Both the position numbers and the translations under genes were made by a program. Below the pieces are notes generated by a model. It did not search any database, was not told the origin of the DNA, and worked only from the letters and a program-made list of their open reading frames with translations. Below are positions 23,811 to 33,697 of a stretch of DNA of 64,000 bases, piece by piece. The stretch is from Terrimonas ferruginea DSM 30193 (GTDB lineage: Bacteria > Bacteroidota > Bacteroidia > Chitinophagales > Chitinophagaceae). Within the stretch, counting starts at the first letter, position 1. Each line of letters begins with the position of its first letter. The stretch spans positions 90,449-154,448 of the forward strand of contig NZ_KE384402.1 in assembly GCF_000425585.1 (NCBI RefSeq), given 5' to 3'.

Positions 23811-24407
23811 TCAGTCTACATTCTTGTAAACCTTTCGCGTTGACAAGATGATTCTCTGTAATATGCTGAAACCTTTATTTACTTCATATTTCAATACCCA
23901 TAAATAACGGACATACTTGTTCGTTTTATAATCGAGCATATCCACGGTCAGCGGAAGAGACGAATAATCTCGAAAATGATACAGGTCCATCAATAATTGT
24001 TCCCATGAACCCGCGGAGCAATTAAGAAAGATGACGGTCTGAATATCCTGTACACCAAAAAAAGAAGCCGTGTCACGGGAAAGGTGCTGATTATATTTTA
24101 CCTGACTGATAAAATCTTCATTAGTCAGCAGATCATAGAAGAATTCGGTCGAGTCACCGCCGTTGAGTTTTCCATACTCGATGTGCTGGTCAGGTCCTCC
24201 ATTGCAAAAATCTCGGAAAGCATATCCATATTTGTCACCATAAAAACAGACGACGGCGGAGTCTTTTAAATCCGCCTCTTTTTGCAGCTCAGCTTTTACA
24301 AATGCGGCAAACTGACGATAAACCAGCGTATCATAGCTCTGCCCAAACGTAAAGACCGAAAAAAGTAAACCAGCAAAAAAAGTGATAGTCCGGTATAGCA
24401 TAAGCAT
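23811..24407 (-). CDS. secreted hypothetical protein
   Basis: The roughly 198-residue product has a signal peptide (LYRTITFFAGLLFSVFTFGQS) if it starts at the Met at 24407 or 24401. The mature part is mixed alpha/beta with no motif I can name. The longer reading frame that begins at 24512 runs into RHS-like sequence and is unlikely to be translated from there. Function unknown. Confidence 0.6.
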   Translation of the reverse strand: MLMLYRTITFFAGLLFSVFTFGQSYDTLVYRQFAAFVKAELQKEADLKDSAVVCFYGDKYGYAFRDFCNGGPDQHIEYGKLNGGDSTEFFYDLLTNEDFISQVKYNQHLSRDTASFFGVQDIQTVIFLNCSAGSWEQLLMDLYHFRDYSSLPLTVDMLDYKTNKYVRYLWVLKYEVNKGFSILQRIILSTRKVYKNVD

Positions 24408-24480
24408 GGTTAAGGTCACCGAAAGTATCAAGCGGATTTTTAAAAAAGTGTTAAGGATGAGCGAACAATGATTCTTATGC

Positions 24481-24678
24481 TTAAATCGAGAGCGCGCAGA
24501 GCACCGAAGCAAATTTATTGCCCGTCACGCCGATCGCGTGGTAGTCCTACCACGGCGAACCGCTGTAGTAGTTCAGGCTGAAGCCATACGCATCTCTCGA
24601 CACTTTTGAATGAGCCGATCCGCTCTTACCGCCTTCGCCCATGTCATAGGTGCCGTCACCTACCTGTGTACCGTTCAC
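24481..24678 (-). pseudogene. RHS/DUF6443-type C-terminal fragment
   Basis: On the minus strand the frame reads GEGGKSGSAHSKVSRDAYGF, then SLNYYSGSPW, an internal stop, DYHAIGVTGNKFAS and a stop at 24481. The DAYGFSLNYYSGDY-like pattern is typical of the end of the conserved core of Bacteroidota RHS-repeat proteins. The rest of the gene is missing and the internal stop confirms decay. Confidence 0.7.
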
Positions 24679-25010
24679 GCCTTTCAAAAGAGGCCTTTTA
24701 GAAGGCTTCTGGAAATAAATTATTTAGAGAAAATTTTAGGGACTAGATAATTGAGCGCACTATAAGAAAAGAAGCAGTTGAAATGCCTCAAAAAATGCTT
24801 TTTATGATTTGTTGGAAAAATTACTGTAATGCGCTAAAGCTTGACATGGATAGGAATTTTTTGAGATGCCACACAATATAATATCATTTATCTCGTCCAA
24901 CAACCCAACCTTCTTTTTCCCCGCTTCAACAACCTCAGCCTGCAACTCATGCCTCCTTTCAAGGTTTTTATCCCACCCCACTCCAACTTGCAGGCAAATC
25001 AGCACCGCCG
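24679..25010. other. intergenic gap with possible gene debris
   Basis: The stretch behind the RHS fragment is AT-rich. On the minus strand about 60 residues ending CQALAHYSNFSNKS at 24802 read like natural protein but have no recognisable domain, so they may be more debris of the same RHS gene. Confidence 0.4.
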
Positions 25011-25643
25011 ATGAAAACAAAGAATAAAGGCCAGGCCACGATCTTCCGCAACAAATACCTCGAACTGTTGACAAAAACGCATCCTGCGGTCATCTTTGCG
25101 ATGTACGTACCCGTTATTATCTATCTGTTGTGGTACAGCACCGCGCGGGCCGGTTATCCTTTGTGGCAAACAATGCTCACTTATTTCGGTGCCCTCTTCT
25201 TCTGGACATTATTCGAATACATCGCTCACCGTTTTTTGTTTCACCTTGTCAGCCGCAACCGGCGATTGAGCCGCGTCACCTACGTGCTGCACGGCAATCA
25301 TCACGAATATCCGCGCGATAAACAGCGCCTGTTCATGCCGCCCGTACCGAGCATACTTATTTCAAGTGTATTGTTCACCATTTTTTACCTGATGATGGGC
25401 ATAAGAGCTTTTGCTTTCTTCCCGGGTTTTATTTCCGGTTATCTTTTGTACGGAAGCATGCATTATGCCATTCATGCATTTGCTCCTCCGTTCAAATGGC
25501 TCAAACCTTTGTGGCGCAATCATCACCTGCATCATTACAAAGACGAAGAGAAAGGTTTTGGTGTGAGCTCGGTGTTGTGGGATAAAGTTTTCGGCACCAT
25601 GTTCCCGGCTAAAAACGGTGACGTACCCGATAAATCATTTTAA
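25011..25643 (+). CDS. fatty acid hydroxylase / sterol desaturase family membrane protein
   Basis: The 210-residue product has four or more membrane segments and the di-iron histidine boxes of the family: HRFLFH (73-78), HGNHH (94-98), HYAIH and HHLHH. These enzymes insert hydroxyl groups into lipids, such as the 2-hydroxylation of fatty acids in sphingolipids. It starts an apparent operon with an SDR and an epimerase (a 10-base gap to the next gene). Confidence 0.9.
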   Translation: MKTKNKGQATIFRNKYLELLTKTHPAVIFAMYVPVIIYLLWYSTARAGYPLWQTMLTYFGALFFWTLFEYIAHRFLFHLVSRNRRLSRVTYVLHGNHHEYPRDKQRLFMPPVPSILISSVLFTIFYLMMGIRAFAFFPGFISGYLLYGSMHYAIHAFAPPFKWLKPLWRNHHLHHYKDEEKGFGVSSVLWDKVFGTMFPAKNGDVPDKSF

Positions 25644-25653
25644 AATATTGATC

Positions 25654-26454
25654 ATGACAAACCAGTTGTTAACCTACACCCTTATTACCGGCGCGGGCTC
25701 CGGCCTGGGCAAAGAATTTGCGCGCCAGTGTGCCGCAAGCGGCCGCAATCTTTTATTGCTTGCGTTGCCCGGCAGCGGAATAGCCAGCGTTGCCACACAG
25801 CTTGAATGGGAATACACCATCCGTGCGGTTGCAGTTGAAGTAGACCTCAGCGATGTCGATCAGCTACAAACTGTCATTCCTCCCCTGCTCGAAGCTTATC
25901 CTGTCGATTTCCTGCTCAACAATGCTGGTATAGGCGGCACGTCTCCGATAGCCGGTTCTTCAATCGATATGATCGACCGCATCATCCAACTCAACGTGCG
26001 TGGCACGGCCATGCTCACGCGCATGCTTATTCCTTATTTACTGAAACAACCCAACAGTTTTATCCTGAATGTCTCGAGCATGGCAGCTTTTACACCCATT
26101 GCGTATAAAACGGTTTATCCCGCTTCCAAAGCATTCATTTCCTCCTTCTCTCTCGGTCTTCGCGAAGAACTTGCGGGCACTGGCATTTCCGTGAGTGTGG
26201 TTTATCCGGGCCCCATCATGACCAACTCCAATACGTCAAGACGTATACTGGCGCAGGGATTGAAAGCGAGACTGGGACTATTATCCACGGCGGCCATCGC
26301 CTTTTTTGCTTTGAAAAAAACATGGGAAGGCGAACCCGTTATTATTCCCGGCATCATCAATCGTATCAACCAGCGCCTGATGCACTGGCTTCCTTCGGGA
26401 TGGAAGTTGCGCATGGTATCACGTGAAGTAAAAAAGGAAATAACCCTCGGCTGA
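25654..26454 (+). CDS. SDR-family oxidoreductase
   Basis: The roughly 266-residue product has TGAGSGLG (12-19), LLNNAGIG and a Tyr-x-x-x-Lys in VYPASKAF. It resembles the short-chain reductases of lipid metabolism, for example 3-keto-sphinganine or acyl-CoA type. The 10-base gap behind the hydroxylase and the 5-base gap before the epimerase suggest one transcript. Confidence 0.88.
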   Translation: MTNQLLTYTLITGAGSGLGKEFARQCAASGRNLLLLALPGSGIASVATQLEWEYTIRAVAVEVDLSDVDQLQTVIPPLLEAYPVDFLLNNAGIGGTSPIAGSSIDMIDRIIQLNVRGTAMLTRMLIPYLLKQPNSFILNVSSMAAFTPIAYKTVYPASKAFISSFSLGLREELAGTGISVSVVYPGPIMTNSNTSRRILAQGLKARLGLLSTAAIAFFALKKTWEGEPVIIPGIINRINQRLMHWLPSGWKLRMVSREVKKEITLG

Positions 26455-26459
26455 TCAAT

Positions 26460-27446
26460 ATGGAAACAGTGCTCATTACCGGTGCCAATGGCTTTTTAGG
26501 AGCCCATCTTACGCGCGGGTTGTACAGGAAAGGTTTTGCCGTACGTGCAATGATCCGCGCCGGTGCCGACCGCAGAAGCATTGCGGATATCCCCTGCGAA
26601 ATTTTTGAAGGAGCCATCGATAACAAAAACGATATCGACGCGGCATTGAGCGGCATCGATTTTGTTATTCATGCCGCATCCGTTACCACGCCCTGGGGAT
26701 TCCCTTTTTCGCATTACGAACGCATCAATTACACTGCCACACGTATGCTCGCAGACGCCTGCATCCAGCATAAAATCCGCAAATTGGTTTATGTAAGCAC
26801 GGCCAATACACTGGCACCGGGAACCCTTCAATATCCAGGAACCGAGCTGAGTCCTTTCACCCTTTTCAGCGCAGGCTCCGCGTACATCGACACCAAGTAC
26901 CTCGCACAGCAATACATACTCGAACAAACCGCACAGCATAAATTACCCGCTGTGATCGTAAACCCTACTTTTATGATCGGTCCCGGTGATTTCAAACCCA
27001 GTTCCGGCCGTTTGTTGTTGTACGGCATGAATCGTTTCCTGCTGTTTTATCCACCGGGAGGGAAAAATTTTGTTGACGTCGCCGATGTGTGCACCGGTGT
27101 GATCGCCGCATTGGAAAAAGGCCGCACCGGCGAATGTTACCTCCTGGCCGGTGAAAATCTTTCTTACCGTGAATTCTTTCGCCTGATAAGGCGTTGGTCC
27201 GGACAACGCAGTCTGATGATCTCTTTACCCGCATGGCTGCTGCGTTTCACCGGTATGGCGGGTTCACTGATCGGGTATATAAGAGGACGCTCCCTGCCAC
27301 TCAACCGTTCCGTAACGTACATGGCCTGTATCGGCAATTATTATTCAGCCAGGAAAGCCGAACGGGAATTGGATGTCCGCTTTTCGCCCGCGGGACAGGC
27401 CATACACCGGGCTCTGGACTGGTTTAAAGAAAATAACTACTTTTAA
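26460..27446 (+). CDS. NAD-dependent epimerase/dehydratase (HSD3B-like)
   Basis: The 328-residue product begins METVLITGANGFLGAH (TGANGFLG at 7-14) and has YIDTKYLAQ with the Tyr-x-x-x-Lys pair. The family covers sugar epimerases and 3-beta-hydroxysteroid/ceramide-type dehydrogenases. With a lipid hydroxylase and SDR beside it, a lipid substrate is a reasonable guess, but that is inference only. Confidence 0.88.
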   Translation: METVLITGANGFLGAHLTRGLYRKGFAVRAMIRAGADRRSIADIPCEIFEGAIDNKNDIDAALSGIDFVIHAASVTTPWGFPFSHYERINYTATRMLADACIQHKIRKLVYVSTANTLAPGTLQYPGTELSPFTLFSAGSAYIDTKYLAQQYILEQTAQHKLPAVIVNPTFMIGPGDFKPSSGRLLLYGMNRFLLFYPPGGKNFVDVADVCTGVIAALEKGRTGECYLLAGENLSYREFFRLIRRWSGQRSLMISLPAWLLRFTGMAGSLIGYIRGRSLPLNRSVTYMACIGNYYSARKAERELDVRFSPAGQAIHRALDWFKENNYF

Positions 27447-27453
27447 TTTAACG

Positions 27454-28548
27454 ATGATACAAAGCGATAGCGAACCCGATTTTCCCAATGACGGCCGTTT
27501 CTTTCAACACAAATGGATGCGGTATCTTTCACGCGTCTTATTGTTATACCTGTTCAGCATCATCTTCAAAACATTCGATCATACTTTCGTCACCGACCTT
27601 GGTATTTTCAATTTCCGCGGCCAGTTGTTCAGCCTTTTTTATGTAGTGTATGGACTGATCGTATGGGCAGCCGCTTCCTGGATCGCTGAAAAGATCGAGC
27701 AAAGGGTACGTACACTCAAAACAACCGCACGTTTACTTTTTTTATGCGGCGGGTTATTGCTCTTCGGTATAGTGGCCAGTTATGTGTACGGGTTGTTATA
27801 CGGACTTTTTGACATCTGGCTTTTCAATCGTTATGAGGCATGGGAAAGTTTCAAAGCATTGAGCTATGATCTGATCCTCGGTATTTTCATGTTTTACCTG
27901 CTTACGCTCACCTTCAACGGTATTATTTTTTATTACAAAGCCTGGCAGCAATACCAATTGCATACCGAACGGCTGATGCGTGAAAATATTCAATCGCGCT
28001 ACGAAGCGCTGCGCAACCAGATCGATCCGCATTTTTTCTTTAACTCGCTGAGTGTGCTCACCAACCTGGTGTACAAGAGTGCGGATCTTTCCGCTGAATA
28101 TATTACACAACTCGCGCGTACCTACCGGTATATTCTTGACAGAAAACTAGAAACGCTTGTGCCGGTAAAAGCGGAACTGGAATTCCTGGATTCATTTTTA
28201 TACCTCATGCGGATCCGGCACCAGGAAAGCATCCGCGTCAGCCTGCAGATCGATCAGCACACGCGCGACAAAGGCAGCATTCCGCCGGCATCGCTGCAAC
28301 TGCTGGTTGAAAACGCGATCAAGCACAACCGTTTCTCGTCTAATGATCCGATCAATATTTCCGTTCGCGATGAAAACGGCTGGCTGATTGTTACCAACCC
28401 GCTACGGTTGAAAACACAACGCGATACCGGTACCGGCATCGGGCTGGAAAATATCCGCAAGCGCTATGAACTGATCAATGCGCCGCGGGTGGAAATAACC
28501 GAAACAGCAGAACAATTCATCGTTAAAATACCCGTTATCTTTTCATGA
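27454..28548 (+). CDS. LytS-type sensor histidine kinase
   Basis: The roughly 364-residue product has four membrane segments in the first 180 residues. The His_kinase domain (PF06580) has the phospho-accepting motif QIDPHFFFNSLSVLTNL, and the ATPase has N box PASLQLLVENAIKHN and G box GTGIGLENIRKRY. Its stop overlaps the start of the regulator gene by four bases. It sits behind the lipid operon and may be part of it, so it may sense membrane or lipid signals. Confidence 0.9.
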   Translation: MIQSDSEPDFPNDGRFFQHKWMRYLSRVLLLYLFSIIFKTFDHTFVTDLGIFNFRGQLFSLFYVVYGLIVWAAASWIAEKIEQRVRTLKTTARLLFLCGGLLLFGIVASYVYGLLYGLFDIWLFNRYEAWESFKALSYDLILGIFMFYLLTLTFNGIIFYYKAWQQYQLHTERLMRENIQSRYEALRNQIDPHFFFNSLSVLTNLVYKSADLSAEYITQLARTYRYILDRKLETLVPVKAELEFLDSFLYLMRIRHQESIRVSLQIDQHTRDKGSIPPASLQLLVENAIKHNRFSSNDPINISVRDENGWLIVTNPLRLKTQRDTGTGIGLENIRKRYELINAPRVEITETAEQFIVKIPVIFS

Positions 28549-29306
28549 TGAAAGTGGCCATATTTGAAGATGAACCGCACAATGCGGAGCGCCTGACCCA
28601 CCTGCTGGATCAATGCTCGCCGGCAACGGAAGTGATTGCCATTATCGATTCAGTGGCAAAAGGACGAGCCTGGCTGGGCGAAGTGCCACCTGTGGATCTC
28701 TTACTGATGGATATCCAGCTTTCGGACGGCAATTGTTTTGAATTATTCGACGAACAATTATTGCGTAAGCCGGTGATCTTTACCACGGCCTACGACAGTT
28801 TCGCGCTGCAGGCCTTCAAGGTCAACAGCATCGACTACCTGCTCAAGCCGATCGACCAGGCCGACCTTCAACGCGCTCTTACTAAATGGCAGCAGTTGAG
28901 AACCGATCAGTATTCACTCGATGTGGGAAGGCTGGCCGAAGCGTTCATGCGCCGCGATCACACACGTTTTCTGGGACGGATCAACAATCAATTGATCTAT
29001 GTAAAAGCTACAGATATTGCCTATGTACAATTTGCCAAAGGCATCACCTGGGCTATTACTTTTGCCGGTCAAAAATGGCCACTCGACTATTCACTCGAAC
29101 AAATCGAGCAAATGCTGGACCGGCATTCCTTCTTCCGCATCAACCGCCAGTTTATCGTACACGTGGATGCGATCAAAAAAATAACGACCTATTACAACAG
29201 CCGGCTCATCCTGCAACTGGAACCGGCGGCGGAAGCGGATGTCCTCATCAGCCGCGACCGGGTAACCGCCTTTAAAAGCTGGCTCGAGGGCCGGCCGGTG
29301 TCCTGA
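28545..29306 (+). CDS. LytTR-family response regulator
   Basis: The 253-residue product has a receiver with phospho-acceptor Asp in DLLLMDIQ (about 55) and a C-terminal LytTR DNA-binding domain (FFRINRQFIVHVDAIKKITTYYNSRLIL). It is the partner of the preceding kinase by overlap. LytTR regulators bind direct repeats upstream of targets; none was identified. Confidence 0.92.
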   Translation: MMKVAIFEDEPHNAERLTHLLDQCSPATEVIAIIDSVAKGRAWLGEVPPVDLLLMDIQLSDGNCFELFDEQLLRKPVIFTTAYDSFALQAFKVNSIDYLLKPIDQADLQRALTKWQQLRTDQYSLDVGRLAEAFMRRDHTRFLGRINNQLIYVKATDIAYVQFAKGITWAITFAGQKWPLDYSLEQIEQMLDRHSFFRINRQFIVHVDAIKKITTYYNSRLILQLEPAAEADVLISRDRVTAFKSWLEGRPVS

Positions 29307-29341
29307 AAACAGATACTGCAACGGCGCAACGCAACGAACCC

Positions 29342-29349
29342 TATCTTTA
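29342..29349 (+). promoter_or_regulatory. -7 promoter box before the NarL-type gene
   Basis: TATCTTTA is close to TAnnTTTG, 22 bases before the ATG at 29372. Confidence 0.35.
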
Positions 29350-29371
29350 CAGTTGAAATTGCCCCCTGAAA

Positions 29372-29968
29372 ATGAAGGAACGTGCGTCCATATTGATCGT
29401 TGAAGATGAGCTGATCACCGCTACCAGTATCCAGGAACTGCTGGAAGAAGAGGATTACCGGGTCACCGGCATCGCTTCCAGTGCCGCGGCCGCCTTGCGC
29501 TTGTGCAGCCAGGCCGAGCCGGTGCCCGCTGTTGTTGTCTGTGACATTACGATTAAAGGCGATGTGAATGGTACCGAACTGGCGGCACAACTCAAAAGTC
29601 TTTACGGCTGCGAGATTATTTTCCTCACTGCTTACACCGACAACCGCACCTTGCAGGACGCTTTCAGCAAAGATCCTGTAATGTACGTGGTAAAACCTTA
29701 CAGCGATACGCAACTACTCGTGGCCGTGCAAATGGCTTTCTTCAAACTTTTCAATAAAGAAAAAAATACCAACCCCGGCCGGCTGGAACTGACCGAACGT
29801 GAAAAAGAAATTGCGGAAATGGTTGGTATGGGACTTTCGTCCAAACAGATAGGTCCCAAACTCGGGATCAGTATTGAAACGGTAAAAACCCACCGCCGCC
29901 GCATGCTGCAAAAAAATAACATCAGCAGCTTTCCCCATCTCATTTACCTGATGAACCAGGAGTCCTGA
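29372..29968 (+). CDS. NarL/LuxR-type response regulator
   Basis: The 198-residue product has a receiver (SILIVEDELITATSIQELLEE; acceptor Asp in VVVCDITIKG) and a C-terminal LuxR-type helix-turn-helix (LTEREKEIAEMVGMGLSSKQ and SIETVKTHRRRML). No kinase gene is next to it; the large propeller kinase at 33.7-36.7 kb could be one partner, but nothing links them directly. Confidence 0.9.
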   Translation: MKERASILIVEDELITATSIQELLEEEDYRVTGIASSAAAALRLCSQAEPVPAVVVCDITIKGDVNGTELAAQLKSLYGCEIIFLTAYTDNRTLQDAFSKDPVMYVVKPYSDTQLLVAVQMAFFKLFNKEKNTNPGRLELTEREKEIAEMVGMGLSSKQIGPKLGISIETVKTHRRRMLQKNNISSFPHLIYLMNQES

Positions 29969-30006
29969 TTGCTATCCGCAATCAGCAACCCTGTTTATAA
30001 AATCCG

Positions 30007-31131
30007 TTATTTTTTATCTACAAACTGTTGCAAAAATTCCGGGTACCATTTGTCGATTTTTTCATTTGGATGCGCTGAACGGATTTTGAAAAGATTTTCG
30101 GTAAATATTTTCATTTTCGGAAAACCTCTCTCTGTCATCACAGCAATAACATCATTTGTCACCTTATCCAATGTGGACGGGTCATAATGATCCTGGCAAT
30201 AAAGCAGGAAAACACCAAAGGTCATATATTCATTAAATACCTTCACGGGATCAGGATAGGCAAATGTTCCGTCAGCTTCTTCATTCACCCATGTTTTTCG
30301 TTGAGCAAAAACCTGGTTGATAAGTTCCTTATTCGCTTGTGTGGGAGCATGCACATAATTGTGATCAATTTCGGTAAACATTACTCTTGTATTGAATAAT
30401 TCGTTTTCAAGCGGAGTAAGGTTTGGAAAATTATCAACGGGAGGCAGGTTCATATGGATCAGCGTAAAGTTATTATTTGTGAATTGTCCTGTATAATTCA
30501 ACCCGTTCACTAAAGGAGAACAAAAAATGATGTAGCTGTCTTTTTTAGTTTCAAAATTGTTTTCCAGCCATTTCCACTGCTTTCCGAGATTGGCTTTTTT
30601 ATCATAGTCTGAAATAATTCCGGCATAAAACTGTTTGTGATCAGCATAGAACTTTTTGAACTTCGCTTTTTTTGCAAACGCTTCTATTTCCTTTTTATAC
30701 CTGGTAATCGGATTTTCATCAATTTTCATATTAGCAACTCCCATAGCCGGAAAGTCAAAAACATCGCTTTTTATCAGCTTATTCCCCTTGAAATTGTAGG
30801 AAATGGCATTTCCCGTCAGAAAAATATAATTATATGGAGAGGCCACCATTAATGAATCGAAAGTTTTAATAATTTTTTCATTTTCATAAGGTTTAAAATG
30901 AGAACGTAAATCCTTGTAGTACTGTCCCTCCTGCTGAATCATATCGTCATTTTCCTTGCCTGAATTTGTGATGGCAATCATAATGTGAAGCAACTCTTTC
31001 ACTTCATTGATTTCAACTTTGTATTTACCCTGATTTGCCTTTTTGAATTTCTCCGAAAAATTTACTTTTTCCTGTGCGGAGGAACCGAGTGAGATTAAAA
31101 ACAATAAGATGGGGAGCAGGTGCTTCTTCAT
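30007..31131 (-). CDS. secreted DUF4932-like protein
   Basis: The 374-residue product has a signal peptide (MKKHLLPILLFLISLGSSAQ). Around residue 260 the motif FTEIDHNYVHAPTQ recalls the HEFxH zinc-binding motif of DUF4932 putative metallopeptidases, but the first His is Thr and the pattern is imperfect. Either this is a diverged or inactive peptidase or the family guess is wrong. Function unknown. Confidence 0.65.
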   Translation of the reverse strand: MKKHLLPILLFLISLGSSAQEKVNFSEKFKKANQGKYKVEINEVKELLHIMIAITNSGKENDDMIQQEGQYYKDLRSHFKPYENEKIIKTFDSLMVASPYNYIFLTGNAISYNFKGNKLIKSDVFDFPAMGVANMKIDENPITRYKKEIEAFAKKAKFKKFYADHKQFYAGIISDYDKKANLGKQWKWLENNFETKKDSYIIFCSPLVNGLNYTGQFTNNNFTLIHMNLPPVDNFPNLTPLENELFNTRVMFTEIDHNYVHAPTQANKELINQVFAQRKTWVNEEADGTFAYPDPVKVFNEYMTFGVFLLYCQDHYDPSTLDKVTNDVIAVMTERGFPKMKIFTENLFKIRSAHPNEKIDKWYPEFLQQFVDKK

Positions 31132-31231
31132 GGTGCTAATGCTATTATTATTTTTTCTGAATTGAATACACGTAACTAACAGGATTTAGGTCATCTTCCA
31201 TATCAGCCTTATTTTTTCGCCGGCGAAAGTA

Positions 31232-31284
31232 CAAAAAAGAAAAGGTTGCCGCCACAGGAAAAAATCCTGCAACAGTCAACCTTT
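31232..31284 (-). terminator. nested hairpin terminator behind the T9SS cargo gene region
   Basis: On the minus strand AAAGGTTG pairs with CAACCTTT around a second small stem (CAGG/CCTG), followed by a T-rich run. It lies downstream of the minus-strand gene that ends at 31353. Confidence 0.65.
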
Positions 31285-31352
31285 CTTGAGAAACACCCCG
31301 TTGAGGTTCGTCCTTAACCCCAGGGATCGTTGCTAACGTTGGCTCTGAGTAG

Positions 31353-33542
31353 TTATCGCTTAATCAGTTTTTGTAACAATGTTCCGTTTGCGGTGTAGGC
31401 TTTGATGAAGTATACACCTGTGGCCATTCCGCCCAGTGAAAGGTTTTGTCCGTTGACCGGTTTATTCCATACACGTACCTGTTGCCCCGCAGCCGTATAG
31501 GCTTCGAGTCTTTCCACTTTTGTGGTTGTACGGAAGATGACCGTTTCTCCCGCAGGCACAGGCCCGAGAGAGAACGAAGCAGGCGCGCCGGCTTCTCTTA
31601 TGCGTACTACATGACTGTAATAAGGCGCACCGTCAATACTTTTTACCAGCAACCGGTAATACCTTCCTGTGCGTGCATCAAAAGATGCATCGAGATAGTC
31701 GTATGCCATCACACCGAAGTTGGCACCCGGTTGCAATTGGTATACCGGTGCATACTGCACGCCATCGGCAGAGGCTTCCAGTACATATTCGCGTCCATCG
31801 CCCTGTTCCTGGGCCTGCCATTGCAACAATGCGCCGTTGCCAACCGCCTGACCTGTGAAGGAAAGCAACCGTACAGGCAGGGTCTGGTCGCATCCGGTAA
31901 GCAGGAACAAAGTATCGGGTGAAACGGGACTCAGACATTGTGTGCTGCTCAGTGGGCGCGATGCAGTGGAGTCACTGGTTCCGCCTGCCTGTCCCTGGTA
32001 GAAAAGCCGGCTTTGCTGTACCAGTGCCAGCGGCGTAACACCGATATCTGCGCAGTTATCACTGATCGTGATCCTGTATTGCAATTCATAGCTTGCACCG
32101 GCCGGAGCCACGTCCCCTCCTGTTCCGGCTGCGCTTCCCTGGCCCATGTAAGCCACAACTGTTCTGGTGGCTGCATTGTAACCCGCGCGGTCGTCATTCA
32201 ACGCATCTGTTTGTGCGGCGCCATCTATACGCAATGAATTTTCAACGTATTTAAAGTAAGGAGGCAGCTTGTCTTCCGCACGTACGCCTTCCGCCACATC
32301 TGTTCCGGTATTACGCACGCGTGTAGTCAGCATTAATGTATCGCCTTTTACCAATGTTCCGCCACTCCGGGTATTCGTCAGGGTGTTCTCCATGATCATT
32401 TCCGGTTCGTAGGTATCGATCTCTGCCGTTACCACGCCTAAGACATAACCCTCCGAGGTTGTGCTGATACGGATCACCGTAGATTGATCATTGTTGCGCA
32501 GATACTGAAATCCCGCATTGTTCAATTTGAACAGATGGGCATCGTAACCGTATGTATTCTGGTGAGCGGGTATGCGTGAGGTAACGAGTGAGCCCGTGTC
32601 GGTGATGGAACTGTTCCAGGCATCGCGTGCACCACTGGTGGTAGCCGCACTTTCGCCTGCGGCGGTCTGATCGGCGAATACGCCGTCGCTGTTGCGGCGC
32701 ATCTGGAATCCGTCGATGGCACCACGGTCACCGTCATATACGATCACCCCTAAACGTGCATTCACATCGCCTGTAGGAGGACAACTGAAACCGGATACAC
32801 CGATATCCCTTGTGCTGGTAGAGGCCCCGCCACTTGTGCCTACAACGGCCATACCGTCGAACACGGTAAGGTTGCGCATCGGTTGCGTGGAATCGCGGTA
32901 GATGACGACCATCGTCCATCCGCCGTAGGCATTCACCATGGGTGTATTGCCTGCGTTAACCGTATCACATTTTACATTCGCCACTGTATAGTAACCGCTT
33001 CCGCCGCTGCGCACAAGATTGGTAACATCGGCATAAGACTGGTAGCCGTGAAAGACGGTATTAACCGTATCTACGTTATTGGCTGTAATGGTCTGATAAG
33101 CGCCGTTCGGCGTACGGAAGCGTACCGTGTTCCAGTTGCCGGGACTCATGGGTGCTGTGCCGTTGCTTCCCTGGCTGATAGCGATTCCCGCACCCCAGTA
33201 GAGGCCCGCAAAAGCCACGCCGCTGCAATCGGGCAATGTCAGTTGCGAACTGGAACTGTTGTACGTTGACGGATCTCCATCAATATCAATATTGGTTGGG
33301 TACTCGTTATCATTTTTACATAACACGCTGCCGGTCGGACATGCGGGTGGTGCCTGGTTATAGGCCACCGCCGACCCTCCGGAACGTTGCTTCGTTGTAA
33401 TGATGTTGTTGGAAACGAATACCAGCCGCCCTTTAAGATCCGTACTGTAACGGGGAGTAAAAGGACGTAATTCCTGTGCGCCTGCACAAAGGTGCAGCCC
33501 CACCACGGCCGCGAGGACCAGGCATTTTTGCTTTGAGTTCAT
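31353..33542 (-). CDS. secreted cell-surface protein with T9SS type A sorting domain
   Basis: The roughly 729-residue product has a signal peptide ending in CAGAQ, a long beta-rich region with a DUF11-like CARDB/adhesin segment (TLTNTRSGGTLVKGDTLMLT) and a C-terminal T9SS sorting domain (LEAYTAAGQQVRVWNKP through GVYFIKAYTANGTLLQKLIKR). It should be exported by the type IX system and anchored to the surface. I prefer the ATG at 33542 because it gives the signal peptide. It may be an adhesin; no binding target can be named. Confidence 0.85.
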   Translation of the reverse strand: MNSKQKCLVLAAVVGLHLCAGAQELRPFTPRYSTDLKGRLVFVSNNIITTKQRSGGSAVAYNQAPPACPTGSVLCKNDNEYPTNIDIDGDPSTYNSSSSQLTLPDCSGVAFAGLYWGAGIAISQGSNGTAPMSPGNWNTVRFRTPNGAYQTITANNVDTVNTVFHGYQSYADVTNLVRSGGSGYYTVANVKCDTVNAGNTPMVNAYGGWTMVVIYRDSTQPMRNLTVFDGMAVVGTSGGASTSTRDIGVSGFSCPPTGDVNARLGVIVYDGDRGAIDGFQMRRNSDGVFADQTAAGESAATTSGARDAWNSSITDTGSLVTSRIPAHQNTYGYDAHLFKLNNAGFQYLRNNDQSTVIRISTTSEGYVLGVVTAEIDTYEPEMIMENTLTNTRSGGTLVKGDTLMLTTRVRNTGTDVAEGVRAEDKLPPYFKYVENSLRIDGAAQTDALNDDRAGYNAATRTVVAYMGQGSAAGTGGDVAPAGASYELQYRITISDNCADIGVTPLALVQQSRLFYQGQAGGTSDSTASRPLSSTQCLSPVSPDTLFLLTGCDQTLPVRLLSFTGQAVGNGALLQWQAQEQGDGREYVLEASADGVQYAPVYQLQPGANFGVMAYDYLDASFDARTGRYYRLLVKSIDGAPYYSHVVRIREAGAPASFSLGPVPAGETVIFRTTTKVERLEAYTAAGQQVRVWNKPVNGQNLSLGGMATGVYFIKAYTANGTLLQKLIKR

Positions 33543-33697
33543 GTTAAGGCAATAGTATCTCTGCCGGCTATCAACCGTCAGAGAATGGTTTAGCAATAAA
33601 TGTTTAGGGGGCTGAGAGAATGATGTCGCAAAACTAGGATAGTAATCTGTCAGGGATGTTCGTAATTTTTCAAAAAGGCCGTTCGAATTTTTTCGAA

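Noticed and set aside
24802..25000. minus-strand frame before the hydroxylase gene
   Set aside because: It reads like natural protein but has no recognisable domain and no clear start; kept only as possible debris.
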